From Mesorhizobium sp. ZC-5 (GTDB taxonomy: Bacteria; Pseudomonadota; Alphaproteobacteria; Rhizobiales; Rhizobiaceae): a stretch of 64,000 nucleotides of DNA. A model generated the notes under the pieces. The model searched no databases and had not been told where the DNA came from. It worked only from the letters and a program-made list of their open reading frames with translations. Location of the stretch: contig NZ_JAOWPT010000009.1 in the NCBI RefSeq assembly GCF_025753855.1, forward strand, positions 160,843 through 224,842, written 5' to 3'. The translations under genes and the position numbers were made by a program. This document shows positions 27,641 through 35,855 of this stretch, in pieces. Each line of letters begins with the position of its first letter. The first letter of the stretch is position 1.

Positions 27641-28432
27641 ATGCCCAACACAACACAGCCGAGCCTCAGCATGGCTGAGGTGGAACAATTCATCGAAGAT
27701 GGCTTCGTCAGGCTGGATCATGCCTTCGGCACGGATGTCGCCCGGCTATGCCTCGCGGAGCTCTGGTCCGCGATGGGTCTTTCACCGGATCGTCCGGAAG
27801 AGTGGAGGCAGCCGGTCGTGCGCCTCGGCTTCATGACCCAGCCGCCGTTCGTCGAAGCGGCGAACACGCCGCGGCTTCACGACGCCTATGACGCACTCGC
27901 CGGAAAGGGGCGGTGGATCGCCCCGAATGGGCTCGGAACGTTTCCCGTCCGTTTCCCTTCGGAGCAGGACCCCGGAGACGCCGGCTGGCATGTCGACGTG
28001 AGCTTCGGAACCGATAATCCGGACTTCATGCAATGGCGCGCGAACGTCAAAAGCCGTGGACGCGCCCTGCTGATGCTTTTCCTGTTTTCCGACGTCGGTC
28101 CGGACGATGCGCCGACAAGGATACGGGTCGGTTCGCACAAGGCGATTGCCCGCCAATTGCTGCCCTATGGCGAACAGGGCATGACGCTCGGCGAACTCGC
28201 GGCCGGCAATTTCGGGGATACCGAAAGCTGCGACGAGGTGCTGGCGACGGGAGCCCAGGGCACTGTCTATCTGTGCCATCCCTTCCTCGTGCATGCCGCG
28301 CAGCCGCACAGGGGCAAGGAGCCGCGCTTCATGGCCCAGCCGCCCTTGCTGCCGCGAGGGGAATTCGATCCGGCATTGCCGCCTTCGCCGGTCCAGATCG
28401 CGATCAGGAAGGCGTGCGGCCTGGAATTCTGA
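27641..28432 (+). CDS. Phytanoyl-CoA dioxygenase-family (PhyH) Fe(II)/2-oxoglutarate oxygenase
   Basis: A 263-residue cytoplasmic oxygenase. The iron triad is visible as H117-x-D119 (GWHVDVSF) and H218 (FLVHAAQPH), and R224 is placed to bind the 2-oxoglutarate carboxylate. Family members hydroxylate small molecules at the expense of O2 and 2-oxoglutarate. It stands alone between the aldolase fusion and a sugar importer and ends in a shared bidirectional terminator. The substrate cannot be inferred. Confidence 0.82.
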   Translation: MPNTTQPSLSMAEVEQFIEDGFVRLDHAFGTDVARLCLAELWSAMGLSPDRPEEWRQPVVRLGFMTQPPFVEAANTPRLHDAYDALAGKGRWIAPNGLGTFPVRFPSEQDPGDAGWHVDVSFGTDNPDFMQWRANVKSRGRALLMLFLFSDVGPDDAPTRIRVGSHKAIARQLLPYGEQGMTLGELAAGNFGDTESCDEVLATGAQGTVYLCHPFLVHAAQPHRGKEPRFMAQPPLLPRGEFDPALPPSPVQIAIRKACGLEF

Positions 28433-28449
28433 AGGCAAGCGCTATAAGC

Positions 28450-28480
28450 AGAAAGGGCGGCCTCTTGGGCCGCCCTTTCT
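28450..28480. terminator. Bidirectional terminator, 13-bp perfect stem
   Basis: AGAAAGGGCGGCC (28450-28462) pairs with GGCCGCCCTTTCT (28468-28480) around a TCTTG loop. T-rich ends on both strands and convergent genes on either side (stops at 28432 and 28500) make it a good two-way terminator. Confidence 0.88.
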
Positions 28481-28499
28481 CATTCCATCGGAGCTCGGC

Positions 28500-29552
28500 C
28501 TATTTCTTGTTCGGGTTCGGCATCCAGGCCGGCATCGCGACATCGGCATGGGCAAACTGCGGCAGCTTGGCCGACAGGTCTTCCATGTTCTTGATGTCGT
28601 TGTCGTTCAAATCCTTCTGCGTGATCAGCGTTGGCGGCACGATGACCTGCTTGCCGGGATCTTCGCCGGCGATCAGCTGGGCCAACGCCCGCACCGACAC
28701 CTGGCCGACGACGGCCGGGTTGGTGGCGGCGGTTGCCGCCCAGGCGCTGCCCGGTTCGCGCATCGCGGCGATGTCGGAGGTCGAGATGTCGGCGGAGTAA
28801 ATCTTCACGCTCGACGACAGGCCGGCCTCGTCGACGGCGATCTTCACGCCCTTGGCGAATTCGTCGTAGGGGGCGAACATCACGGTGATGTCGGGATTGG
28901 CCGTAACCACCGAGCGCGCCTGGTTGGCGACCGAATTGGCGATCGGGTTGTCCAGCGTGCCGAACATCGCCTTTTCCTCGATGCCCGGATACTTCTTCTT
29001 GAACTCGACCCAGGTCTCGTTGCGGCGGTCGAGCGGCGCGATGCCGGCGACATAGACGTAGCCGGCCTTCCAGCTTTCGCCATTGTCCTTGATCGCCTGT
29101 TCGAGCGCCAGACGGGCCAGGTCGCGGTCCGACTGCTCGACCTGCGGGATCTTGTCGTTCTCGACGTTGACGTCGAAGGCGACGACCTTGATGCCGGCAT
29201 CGACGGCGCGCTGGGCGGCTTCCTTCATGGATTCCGTCAGGCCGTGCTGGATGATGATGCCGTTGACGCCGAGCGCGATCGCCTGGTCAACCATATCGGC
29301 CTGGAGTGCCGCGTCCTGGCGGCTGTCGAGCACGCGCAGGTCGACGCCGAGCGCCTTGGCCTGGCTTTCCACGCCCGAAAGATAGGCCTGGAAGAAGTCG
29401 CCGGTCGACAGATAGCGCACCAGCGCGATCTTGACGTTGCCGGGATTGTCGAACGGCGCGGGTGCCGTCTGCGCGAATGCCGGAGCCTGCATCAGCGCGG
29501 TCGCGCCGATAAGGCCCAGGACCAGTTTTCCGAGAGTTCTGCGGTTGATCAT
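28500..29552 (-). CDS. Sugar ABC transporter periplasmic binding protein (type I fold)
   Basis: A 350-residue secreted protein with a signal peptide ending near APAFAQTAPAP and the ribose/galactose-binding fold (FQAYLSGVESQAKALGVD, GVNGIIIQHG). It is the last gene of a minus-strand ATPase-permease-binding protein operon. The operon is divergent from mtnK-mtnA, so methylthioribose, deoxyribose or a related pentose is a reasonable ligand guess. The sequence itself does not prove it. Confidence 0.9.
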   Translation of the reverse strand: MINRRTLGKLVLGLIGATALMQAPAFAQTAPAPFDNPGNVKIALVRYLSTGDFFQAYLSGVESQAKALGVDLRVLDSRQDAALQADMVDQAIALGVNGIIIQHGLTESMKEAAQRAVDAGIKVVAFDVNVENDKIPQVEQSDRDLARLALEQAIKDNGESWKAGYVYVAGIAPLDRRNETWVEFKKKYPGIEEKAMFGTLDNPIANSVANQARSVVTANPDITVMFAPYDEFAKGVKIAVDEAGLSSSVKIYSADISTSDIAAMREPGSAWAATAATNPAVVGQVSVRALAQLIAGEDPGKQVIVPPTLITQKDLNDNDIKNMEDLSAKLPQFAHADVAMPAWMPNPNKK

Positions 29553-29587
29553 GTCAGTCTTTCCTCCACCTTCTCCAACATCAAAAT

Positions 29588-30583
29588 CTAGCGACGGCCG
29601 GCGTTCGACAGCGCAAAGGTGAACACCAGCGCGACGACGAGAACGATGCCCTTGACGAAATCCTGCGTGTAATAGGGCGCGTTCATCATGGTCAGGCCCT
29701 GCAGCAGGATGCCGACGAAAAGCGCCCCCACTGCCGTGCCGAAAGCGTTTGGTTTGGCGGCGCCCAGAACGGCAAAGCCGATCAGTGCCGCCGCGACGGA
29801 ATCCAGGAGCAGATTGTTACCCGATGCGATGTCGCCGCGTCCAAGCCGGGCGGCGAGCAAAATGCCGCCGATTGAGGCGAATATGCCGGAAATGACGTAG
29901 GCCCAGATCTTGTATGCCTTGACAGGCGCGCCGGCGAGTTGCGCCGCCCGCTCGTTCGAGCCGACGGCATACATCATGCGGCCGAAGCGCGTGTATTCGA
30001 GGAAGAACCAGATGGCCACGGCGAGCACCAGAAGCACGACCACGGAAACGGGGATCAGGTTTTGAATGAAGAAGTCGAAGCGGTGGCGGCCGAGCGCCAG
30101 GAAAGCGGCGCTGAACGTGCCTTCGGCGACCGAACCGTCGGGCATGGTCATGCCGGTGGCGATCGAGCGGCCTTCGGTCGGGATGCGCTGCAGGCCGACC
30201 AGCAGGAACATCATGCCGAGCGTCGCCAGGAGGTCCGGCACGCGCATGTAGACGATCAGGAAACCGTTGATCAGACCGACGATGATGCCGATCAGCAGGC
30301 AGGCGATGACCGCGACGAAGGCATTCTGTTCGAGAATGACCATCACATAGGCGGCCGCCATCATCGCCGTCGTGGCGACCGAGCCGATCGACAGGTCGAA
30401 GCCGCCGACCACCAGCGTCGCGGTGACGCCAAGCGCCAGCACGCCGGTTATGGCGACCGACTGGAAGATGAAGACGGCGCTTTGCGGCGAGGCGAAACCG
30501 TCGGCAGCGATGGCGAAATAGGCGACGAGCGCCACTAGCAACACCAGGAACCCGTAACGCACGGCAAGTTCGCGCATGCTCAT
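29588..30583 (-). CDS. Sugar ABC transporter permease (RbsC-like)
   Basis: A 331-residue membrane protein with about ten hydrophobic segments and the family markers GGFDLSIGSVATT and GIFASIGGILLAARLG. It lies 35 bp before the binding-protein gene. It is separated from the upstream ATPase gene by 232 bp that carry a long inverted repeat, an unusually large gap inside an importer operon. Confidence 0.9.
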   Translation of the reverse strand: MSMRELAVRYGFLVLLVALVAYFAIAADGFASPQSAVFIFQSVAITGVLALGVTATLVVGGFDLSIGSVATTAMMAAAYVMVILEQNAFVAVIACLLIGIIVGLINGFLIVYMRVPDLLATLGMMFLLVGLQRIPTEGRSIATGMTMPDGSVAEGTFSAAFLALGRHRFDFFIQNLIPVSVVVLLVLAVAIWFFLEYTRFGRMMYAVGSNERAAQLAGAPVKAYKIWAYVISGIFASIGGILLAARLGRGDIASGNNLLLDSVAAALIGFAVLGAAKPNAFGTAVGALFVGILLQGLTMMNAPYYTQDFVKGIVLVVALVFTFALSNAGRR

Positions 30584-30629
30584 GATGGAAGGTAGCCTTC
30601 GGTGCTGCTTGGGCTGCGCCCTATGGAGT

Positions 30630-30772
30630 TACCCCCACCCCTAACCCCTCCCCTCAAGGGGGAGGGGGATTTCGCCGTCTCCGGTGCGGCCAAAGTCGTT
30701 AAGGTTTGGTGCGAGGCGCTGACGCCGTCACATCTCCTTCCCCCTTGAGGGGAGGGGTTAGGGGTGGGGGTA
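30630..30772. repeat. 33-bp perfect inverted repeat pair between ATPase and permease genes
   Basis: The left arm 30630-30662 begins TACCCCCACCCCTAACCCC and the right arm 30740-30772 is its exact reverse complement, with 77 bp between them. The arms are strongly C-rich and G-rich and each contains an internal CCCCT/AGGGG mini-palindrome. It resembles palindromic intergenic repeats common in Mesorhizobium genomes. In RNA it could fold into a very stable hairpin within the importer operon. Confidence 0.85.
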
Positions 30773-30815
30773 TTGGGCCAAGCAAACGTCTGCTTCCTTT
30801 CAGGGTTGCAAAACA

Positions 30816-32327
30816 TCATGCCGCTCCTTTGAGATGCTGCCCGGCGATCTCGCCCAGAAGGCGCTCCATGTTCAGTCCCGCATTCCGGTGTTCGCCGACG
30901 ATCGTGTGCTCCGACATCACTAGGATGCGGTCGGCGGTTTCCAGCGCCTCGTCGAGTTCGGTGACGAAGATCAATGTCGCCCGCCCATCGGCGCTTGCGC
31001 GCAGTTTCGCGGCAATGTCGCGTCTGGCGGCAATGTCCACACCCTGGAACGGTTCGTCGAGCATGAACAGCCTTGCCTGTTCCGACATCCAGCGCGCCAC
31101 CATCACCTTCTGCTGGTTGCCGCCGGAAAGCGTGGCCATGTCATCCCTTTCGGTGCGGCAGACAATGCCGAGGTCACCGATCTGGCGGCGTGCGATGGCG
31201 CGCTCGTTGCGGCGCTGTGCAACGCCGAAGCGGGAGATGCGGCGCAGGAAGGGCAGGTTCATGTTCTCGTAGATGTTGAAGTCGGGGACGATGCCGTTTT
31301 CGGCGCGGTCCTTGGCGACGAGAAAAACGCCGGCGTCGATCGCCTGCCGCGGCGAGGCCGGCGCGTAAGGCTTCCGGTCGAGCGCCATCGTTCCGGCAAG
31401 CGGCGCGCGGACACCGAACAGGGTTTCGGCCAAAGCCGTCTTGCCGACGCCGACCAGCCCGGTGATGGCAACCACTTCGCCCGCGCCGAGCGCCAGCGAG
31501 AACGGCCGTGCCGCCTCGGCGATGCGCAGCCCGTCGGCGAAAAAGACCGTCTCGCCGCCATCGCGCACCGCCACCTGACCCAGACCTACCTTGCGGCCCA
31601 GCATGGCGTTGACGGCCCCTTCGTAGTCGAGAGGCTTTGCTTCGAACGTGCCGGCGATGACGCCGTCGCGCAGCGAGACGATGCGGTCTGCCAGCCGGCG
31701 GATATCGGACATGCGGTGGGTGATGTAGAGAATGGCGACGCCGCGCTGTTTCAGCCGGTCGATCAGCGCGAACAGGCGGTTGGCCTCGGCGCTCGACAGC
31801 GAGGAGGTCGGCTCGTCGAGGATCAGCACCTTCGGCTCGTGCGCCATGGCGCGGGCGATCGCCACCATCTGCCGGTCGGCCAGCGAAAGGTCTGGGATCT
31901 GTGCCCCGAGGTCGACGGTCAGTCCCATGCGGTCGGCGACCTGCTTGGCTTCGCGGCGAATCCGGCGCGGATTAAAGAGCAATGAGGCACCGGCTCCGTT
32001 CAGACGGTCGAGCGTCAGGTTGGTGGCAACGTCGAGCGCGGCGACAACGCCGTCATTGATGTTCTGGTGGACGGTCACGACACCGGCGCGGATCGCTTCG
32101 GCGGGCGTCTGCGGATTGAAGGATTGGCCGTCGAGCATCATCGTTCCCGCGTCGAGGCTGTAGACGCCACTGACGACCTTGACCAGCGTCGACTTGCCGG
32201 CACCGTTGGCGCCCATCAATACGGTGACCTCGCCGGAATGCAGCTCGAGGCCGACACCGCCAAGCACCTGAATCGAACCAAAGGATTTCCTCAGGTCCGC
32301 TATGCGGAACACGGCTTCCTCGCCCAT
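30816..32327 (-). CDS. Sugar ABC transporter ATP-binding protein, double cassette (RbsA-like)
   Basis: A 503-residue ATPase with two nucleotide-binding domains, as in RbsA/XylG. The first has a standard Walker A (GANGAGKST) and Walker B (VLILDEPTSS) but a degenerate signature (LSLADRQ). The second has GLVGVGKTA and a clear LSGGNQQK signature. It is the first gene of the importer operon; the ATG has a GGGAGG site. The promoter region contains the 29-bp dyad at 32366-32394. Confidence 0.92.
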   Translation of the reverse strand: MGEEAVFRIADLRKSFGSIQVLGGVGLELHSGEVTVLMGANGAGKSTLVKVVSGVYSLDAGTMMLDGQSFNPQTPAEAIRAGVVTVHQNINDGVVAALDVATNLTLDRLNGAGASLLFNPRRIRREAKQVADRMGLTVDLGAQIPDLSLADRQMVAIARAMAHEPKVLILDEPTSSLSSAEANRLFALIDRLKQRGVAILYITHRMSDIRRLADRIVSLRDGVIAGTFEAKPLDYEGAVNAMLGRKVGLGQVAVRDGGETVFFADGLRIAEAARPFSLALGAGEVVAITGLVGVGKTALAETLFGVRAPLAGTMALDRKPYAPASPRQAIDAGVFLVAKDRAENGIVPDFNIYENMNLPFLRRISRFGVAQRRNERAIARRQIGDLGIVCRTERDDMATLSGGNQQKVMVARWMSEQARLFMLDEPFQGVDIAARRDIAAKLRASADGRATLIFVTELDEALETADRILVMSEHTIVGEHRNAGLNMERLLGEIAGQHLKGAA

Positions 32328-32365
32328 CTGTTCCTCCCGTCGGACAGGATGCTATGGAGCACATC

Positions 32366-32394
32366 GTCAAATGTCAACTCGATTGACATTTGAC
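32366..32394. promoter_or_regulatory. 29-bp perfect dyad, operator candidate between importer operon and mtnK
   Basis: GTCAAATGTCAA (32366-32377) and TTGACATTTGAC (32383-32394) form a perfect inverted repeat around CTCGA. It lies 39 bp before the ATPase start (minus) and 132 bp before the mtnK start (plus), so one regulator could control both transcripts. The right arm contains TTGACA, which could also serve as a -35 box. The cognate protein is unknown; the SorC regulator at 24348 is one candidate. Confidence 0.72.
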
Positions 32395-32525
32395 AGAGTG
32401 CTGGTTACGCCTAAACATATTGCAAGGCTTGCAGCCAGTTTTCACACAGCCGGGTCGAGGCTGGAAACTTGTTGCCTTGCTCCGGACGCGGCGTGCAGCA
32501 TAGTTGGAAGACAGGGAGGAGAAAG

Positions 32526-33854
32526 ATGACAAAAACGCTGTCATTCGAAGCGCTGTCGGCCGAAAGTCTGCCGGGCCGCCTTGCTGGCACGCGCGCGCTC
32601 ACAGAGCGTATCGGCCAGGACACGGCCGCCTGGAAAGTTCGCGAAGTCGGCGACGGCAATCTCAACCTGGTCTTCATAGTCGAGGGTGCCGAAGGTGCGG
32701 CCGTCGTCAAGCAGGCGCTGCCTTATGTCCGGCTCGTCGGCGACAGCTGGCCGCTGCCGCTGAAACGCTCTTTCTTCGAATATCACGCACTGACCCGCCA
32801 GAAGGCTAGAGCAGGAAAAGTGGTCACCGGTTTTCCGTCTGGGATTGCGGGGAAACAAAGCGTTAGCGCGGGCGCGATCGTTCCCGAGATCTATCATTTT
32901 GACGAAGAGCAGGCGCTCATCGTCATGGAATATCTCTCGCCGCACATCATTCTGCGCAAGGCGCTGATCGACGGGCGGCGGCTGCCGAACATCGCCAGAG
33001 ATCTCGGGCTGTTCATGGCGCGCACCTTGTTCCGCGGTTCCGACCTTCATATGAAGGCGCGCGACCGCAAGGAAGATCTGGCGCTGTTCGCCGACAACGC
33101 CGAGCTCTGCGACATCACCGAGAACCTGGTCTTCACCGATCCGTATTTCGCGGCCCCGATGAACCGCCACACCTCGCCGCAGCTCGATCGCCTGGCGGCC
33201 GAGCTGCGCGCCGACCGCGACCTCAAGGTCGAGGCGCAGCGGCTCAAGCATCTGTTCGCCGCCAATGCCGAGACGCTGCTGCATGGCGACCTGCACACCG
33301 GCTCGATCATGGTCACCGACACCGAGACCCGGGTCATCGACCCGGAATTCGCCGTCTACGGGCCGATCGCCTTCGATGTCGGCATGGCGCTCGCCAATTT
33401 CTGGATGTCCTTCTTCTCGCAGCGCGGCCACGAGAATGCAGGCAGCCGCGATACGATGCGCAGTTACCTGCTCGGTGTCGTCGTCGAGACGTGGGCGGTG
33501 TTCCGCACCGAGTTCTCGCATCTGTGGCGCACCGAGCGTACCGGCATGCTGTACCACCGCAGCCTGTTCGAGGATCAGGGCGACATTTTCGGCAGCGAAC
33601 AGGCGCTCGATCGCTTCCTGCACTCGATCTGGGTCGACCTGCTGGGCTTCGCCGGCGTGGAGATTCATCGCCGCATCCTCGGGCTCGCGCACAACGCCGA
33701 CTTCGAGACCATCGAAAACGAAGATTTGCGCGCTAAATGCGAGTCAAAGGCGCTGAAGTTCGGCCGCCATCTCGCCGTCAACCGCCACGCCATCCACAGC
33801 CTTGACGAGGTCAACGCCTTGGCCGAACTGATCGAAAGGGAAACAGTGTCGTGA
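32526..33854 (+). CDS. mtnK: S-methyl-5-thioribose kinase, carrying a repeat-derived insertion
   Basis: A 442-residue aminoglycoside-phosphotransferase-fold kinase that phosphorylates methylthioribose at C1. Key elements are GDGNLNLVF near residue 43, the nucleotide-binding [11 protein letters not shown] and the catalytic HGDLHTGSI followed by [19 protein letters not shown] precedes the ATG. Residues about 94-116, between LTRQ and IVPEIYHF, are encoded by a segment that looks like a rhizobial palindromic repeat and have no counterpart in kinases I know. The downstream mtnA overlaps by 4 bp. Confidence 0.92.
   Translation: MTKTLSFEALSAESLPGRLAGTRALTERIGQDTAAWKVREVGDGNLNLVFIVEGAEGAAVVKQALPYVRLVGDSWPLPLKRSFFEYHALTRQKARAGKVVTGFPSGIAGKQSVSAGAIVPEIYHFDEEQALIVMEYLSPHIILRKALIDGRRLPNIARDLGLFMARTLFRGSDLHMKARDRKEDLALFADNAELCDITENLVFTDPYFAAPMNRHTSPQLDRLAAELRADRDLKVEAQRLKHLFAANAETLLHGDLHTGSIMVTDTETRVIDPEFAVYGPIAFDVGMALANFWMSFFSQRGHENAGSRDTMRSYLLGVVVETWAVFRTEFSHLWRTERTGMLYHRSLFEDQGDIFGSEQALDRFLHSIWVDLLGFAGVEIHRRILGLAHNADFETIENEDLRAKCESKALKFGRHLAVNRHAIHSLDEVNALAELIERETVS
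32804..32872. repeat. Palindromic repeat element inside mtnK, in frame
   Basis: The segment starting GCTAGAGCAGGAAAAGTGG and continuing through CCGGTTTTCC, GGGATTGCG and AACAAAGCGTTAGCGC resembles intergenic repeats of Rhizobiales (TAGAGC...AAAAGTG...CGGTTTT...AACAAAG...TTAG). Its core GGAAAA-N11-TTTTCC is palindromic. Removing about 57-69 bp would restore a normal-length kinase loop. Confidence 0.55.
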
Positions 33855-34960
33855 ATGTCGGAGACCGCCATTACCGCACGATCTGGCCCGCGGGCGACGG
33901 GCGCTCGGTCGAATTGATCGACCAGCGCTGGCTGCCGCACGATTTTCGCGTAGAGACGGTCGGCAGCGTCGATGGCATTGCAACCGCGATCCGCGACATG
34001 TGGGTGCGCGGCGCGCCGCTGATCGGCGTCACCGCCGCTTACGGCATGGCGATCCAGACGCTCGATGACCCGAGCGACGCCGCCTTGCAGGCGGCATGGG
34101 AGAAACTGCACGAAACGCGGCCCACCGCGATCAATCTGCGCTGGGCGCTCGACGAGATGATGCGGGTGCTGAAGCCGCTGCCGGCTGCCGAGCGTAGAAA
34201 GGCCGCCTACAGGAAGGCCGCCGAGATCGCCGACGAGGATATCGAACTCAACCGCTCGATCGGCAGGCACGGCCTCGAAATCATCAAAAAGATCGCCGCC
34301 ACGAAAAAGTCAGGCGAACCGGTCAACATCCTGACCCATTGCAATGCCGGCTGGCTGGCAACCGTCGACTACGGCACCGCCACCGCGCCTATCTACCTGG
34401 CGGTAGAGGCCGGAATTCCGGTTCACGTCTATGTAGACGAGACGCGGCCGCGCAACCAGGGCGCCCAGCTGACGGCCTGGGAAATGGCCGGCCATGGCGT
34501 GCCGCATACGCTGATCGTCGACAATGCCGGCGGCCATCTGATGCAGCGTGGGCAGGTCGACATGGTGATCGTCGGTACCGACCGCACCACCGCCGACGGC
34601 GATGTCTGCAACAAGATCGGAACCTACCTGAAGGCGCTGGCCGCCCACGACAACGGCGTGCCGTTCTATGTCGGCCTGCCGTCGCCGACCATCGACTGGA
34701 TCGTGCATGATGGGCTGAAGGAAATCCCGATCGAGGAGCGCTCAGGCGACGAGGTTTCCTACGTCTGGGGAAAGACCAGGGCAGGCGAGATCGCGCAGGT
34801 GCGCATTTCTCCGGAAGCGACGCCCGCCGGCAACCCTGCCTTCGACGTGACCCCGGCCAGGCTGGTTACCGGCCTGATCACCGAGCGCGGTATCGCCGAG
34901 GCTTCCCCGGAAGGGCTGATGGCACTGTTCCCGGAGCGACGGCAGAAGGCGCGCGCCTAA
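33851..34960 (+). CDS. mtnA: S-methyl-5-thioribose-1-phosphate isomerase
   Basis: A 369-residue isomerase converting methylthioribose-1-phosphate to methylthioribulose-1-phosphate. Visible are the catalytic cysteine in [12 protein letters not shown] and the aspartate in [17 protein letters not shown], plus [13 protein letters not shown] near the N-terminus. The GTG start overlaps the mtnK stop (GTGA). No downstream mtnB, mtnC/D or mtnW is seen, so the rest of the classical salvage is absent here. Its stop overlaps that of the convergent epimerase gene. Confidence 0.94.
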   Translation: MNVGDRHYRTIWPAGDGRSVELIDQRWLPHDFRVETVGSVDGIATAIRDMWVRGAPLIGVTAAYGMAIQTLDDPSDAALQAAWEKLHETRPTAINLRWALDEMMRVLKPLPAAERRKAAYRKAAEIADEDIELNRSIGRHGLEIIKKIAATKKSGEPVNILTHCNAGWLATVDYGTATAPIYLAVEAGIPVHVYVDETRPRNQGAQLTAWEMAGHGVPHTLIVDNAGGHLMQRGQVDMVIVGTDRTTADGDVCNKIGTYLKALAAHDNGVPFYVGLPSPTIDWIVHDGLKEIPIEERSGDEVSYVWGKTRAGEIAQVRISPEATPAGNPAFDVTPARLVTGLITERGIAEASPEGLMALFPERRQKARA

Positions 34961-35832
34961 GCCGCCTTGTCGTAGCCCAAGCGAACGGCGTGCCGGGCTT
35001 CCGCGCCCGGCGCCAGCAGCCGCATCGACGGCTTTTCCGAAATGTCGCCGTCGAAACCGTCTGGATCGCCATGGCCGGTCCAGGCTTCGAGCGAAACGAA
35101 CGGCGCGCCTCGTTTGCTCCATATGGCGAAGTGCGGGAAGTCCTCGACGGTCATCGAAATGGCGGCGCCGTCCGGTGCAACAAAGCGCAGCAAGCGGCTG
35201 TTTGCGTTGAGGAAACACAGCGCTTCCCGGGACAGCAATTCGTCGGATAGCGGCAGGACGCGCCCATCCAGCGGAACCGCGCGCTTGTTCTCCGAGAACA
35301 GCCCATCCCTCGTGATCACCGGCACTTCCGGTTCCTCTTCCTTCTCGAATTCGACCCGGTAGCCCTCGCGTCCCGCACCGGAGAATGGCCAGCGGAAACC
35401 GGGATGCACGCCGAGTGCATAGGGCAGGGGTTCCGCGCCCGGATTCCTGACGGTGAATGCCGCCGACAGACTGCCCTCGATAACCTCGTAGACAACCTCG
35501 AGTTCGAACGAAAAAGGGAAGCTTTTTCGCGAATTTTCGTCGTCGCTAAGGATCAATGTCGCGGAATTGTCTGTCCTGCGCGCGAGCCGAAAATCGCTCG
35601 AAGCAGCAAAACCATGAACGCCGATCGGATAGTTTTCTCCATCGACGCGGATTTCTCCGTTGCGTGCTCGGCCGACGATCGGAAACAGGATCGGGCTGGT
35701 GCGATCCCACCAGGCAGCATCCGCCTGCCATAGCAAATCACGCCCGCCAACCGACCAGGCGACGGGCTCGGCGCCATGCGCGGCGATGGTTGCCGCGGTG
35801 TCGCCGGCGGCAAGACGAATCGTATCGCCCAC
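34957..35832 (-). CDS. Aldose 1-epimerase-family protein
   Basis: A 291-residue cytoplasmic protein of the galactose mutarotase fold. The segments [27 protein letters not shown] and [12 protein letters not shown] carry the expected catalytic histidines. The start is a GTG at 35832 with GGAGGT five bases upstream. It begins 23 bp after pqqE on the same strand and may be carried on the pqq transcript. Its tail overlaps the end of mtnA by 4 bp. It equilibrates sugar anomers, and a link to PQQ or methanol metabolism is not obvious. Confidence 0.8.
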   Translation of the reverse strand: MGDTIRLAAGDTAATIAAHGAEPVAWSVGGRDLLWQADAAWWDRTSPILFPIVGRARNGEIRVDGENYPIGVHGFAASSDFRLARRTDNSATLILSDDENSRKSFPFSFELEVVYEVIEGSLSAAFTVRNPGAEPLPYALGVHPGFRWPFSGAGREGYRVEFEKEEEPEVPVITRDGLFSENKRAVPLDGRVLPLSDELLSREALCFLNANSRLLRFVAPDGAAISMTVEDFPHFAIWSKRGAPFVSLEAWTGHGDPDGFDGDISEKPSMRLLAPGAEARHAVRLGYDKAA

Positions 35833-35855
35833 AGGACCTCCGAGGCTTGAGAGAA

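Noticed and set aside
30584-30815. CRISPR-like array
   Set aside because: Only one pair of inverted arms is present, with no direct repeats or regular spacers.
32395-32525. SAM-type riboswitch before mtnK
   Set aside because: I looked for the conserved stem and purine-rich core and found none; the region is better explained by the 29-bp dyad and a normal ribosome-binding site.
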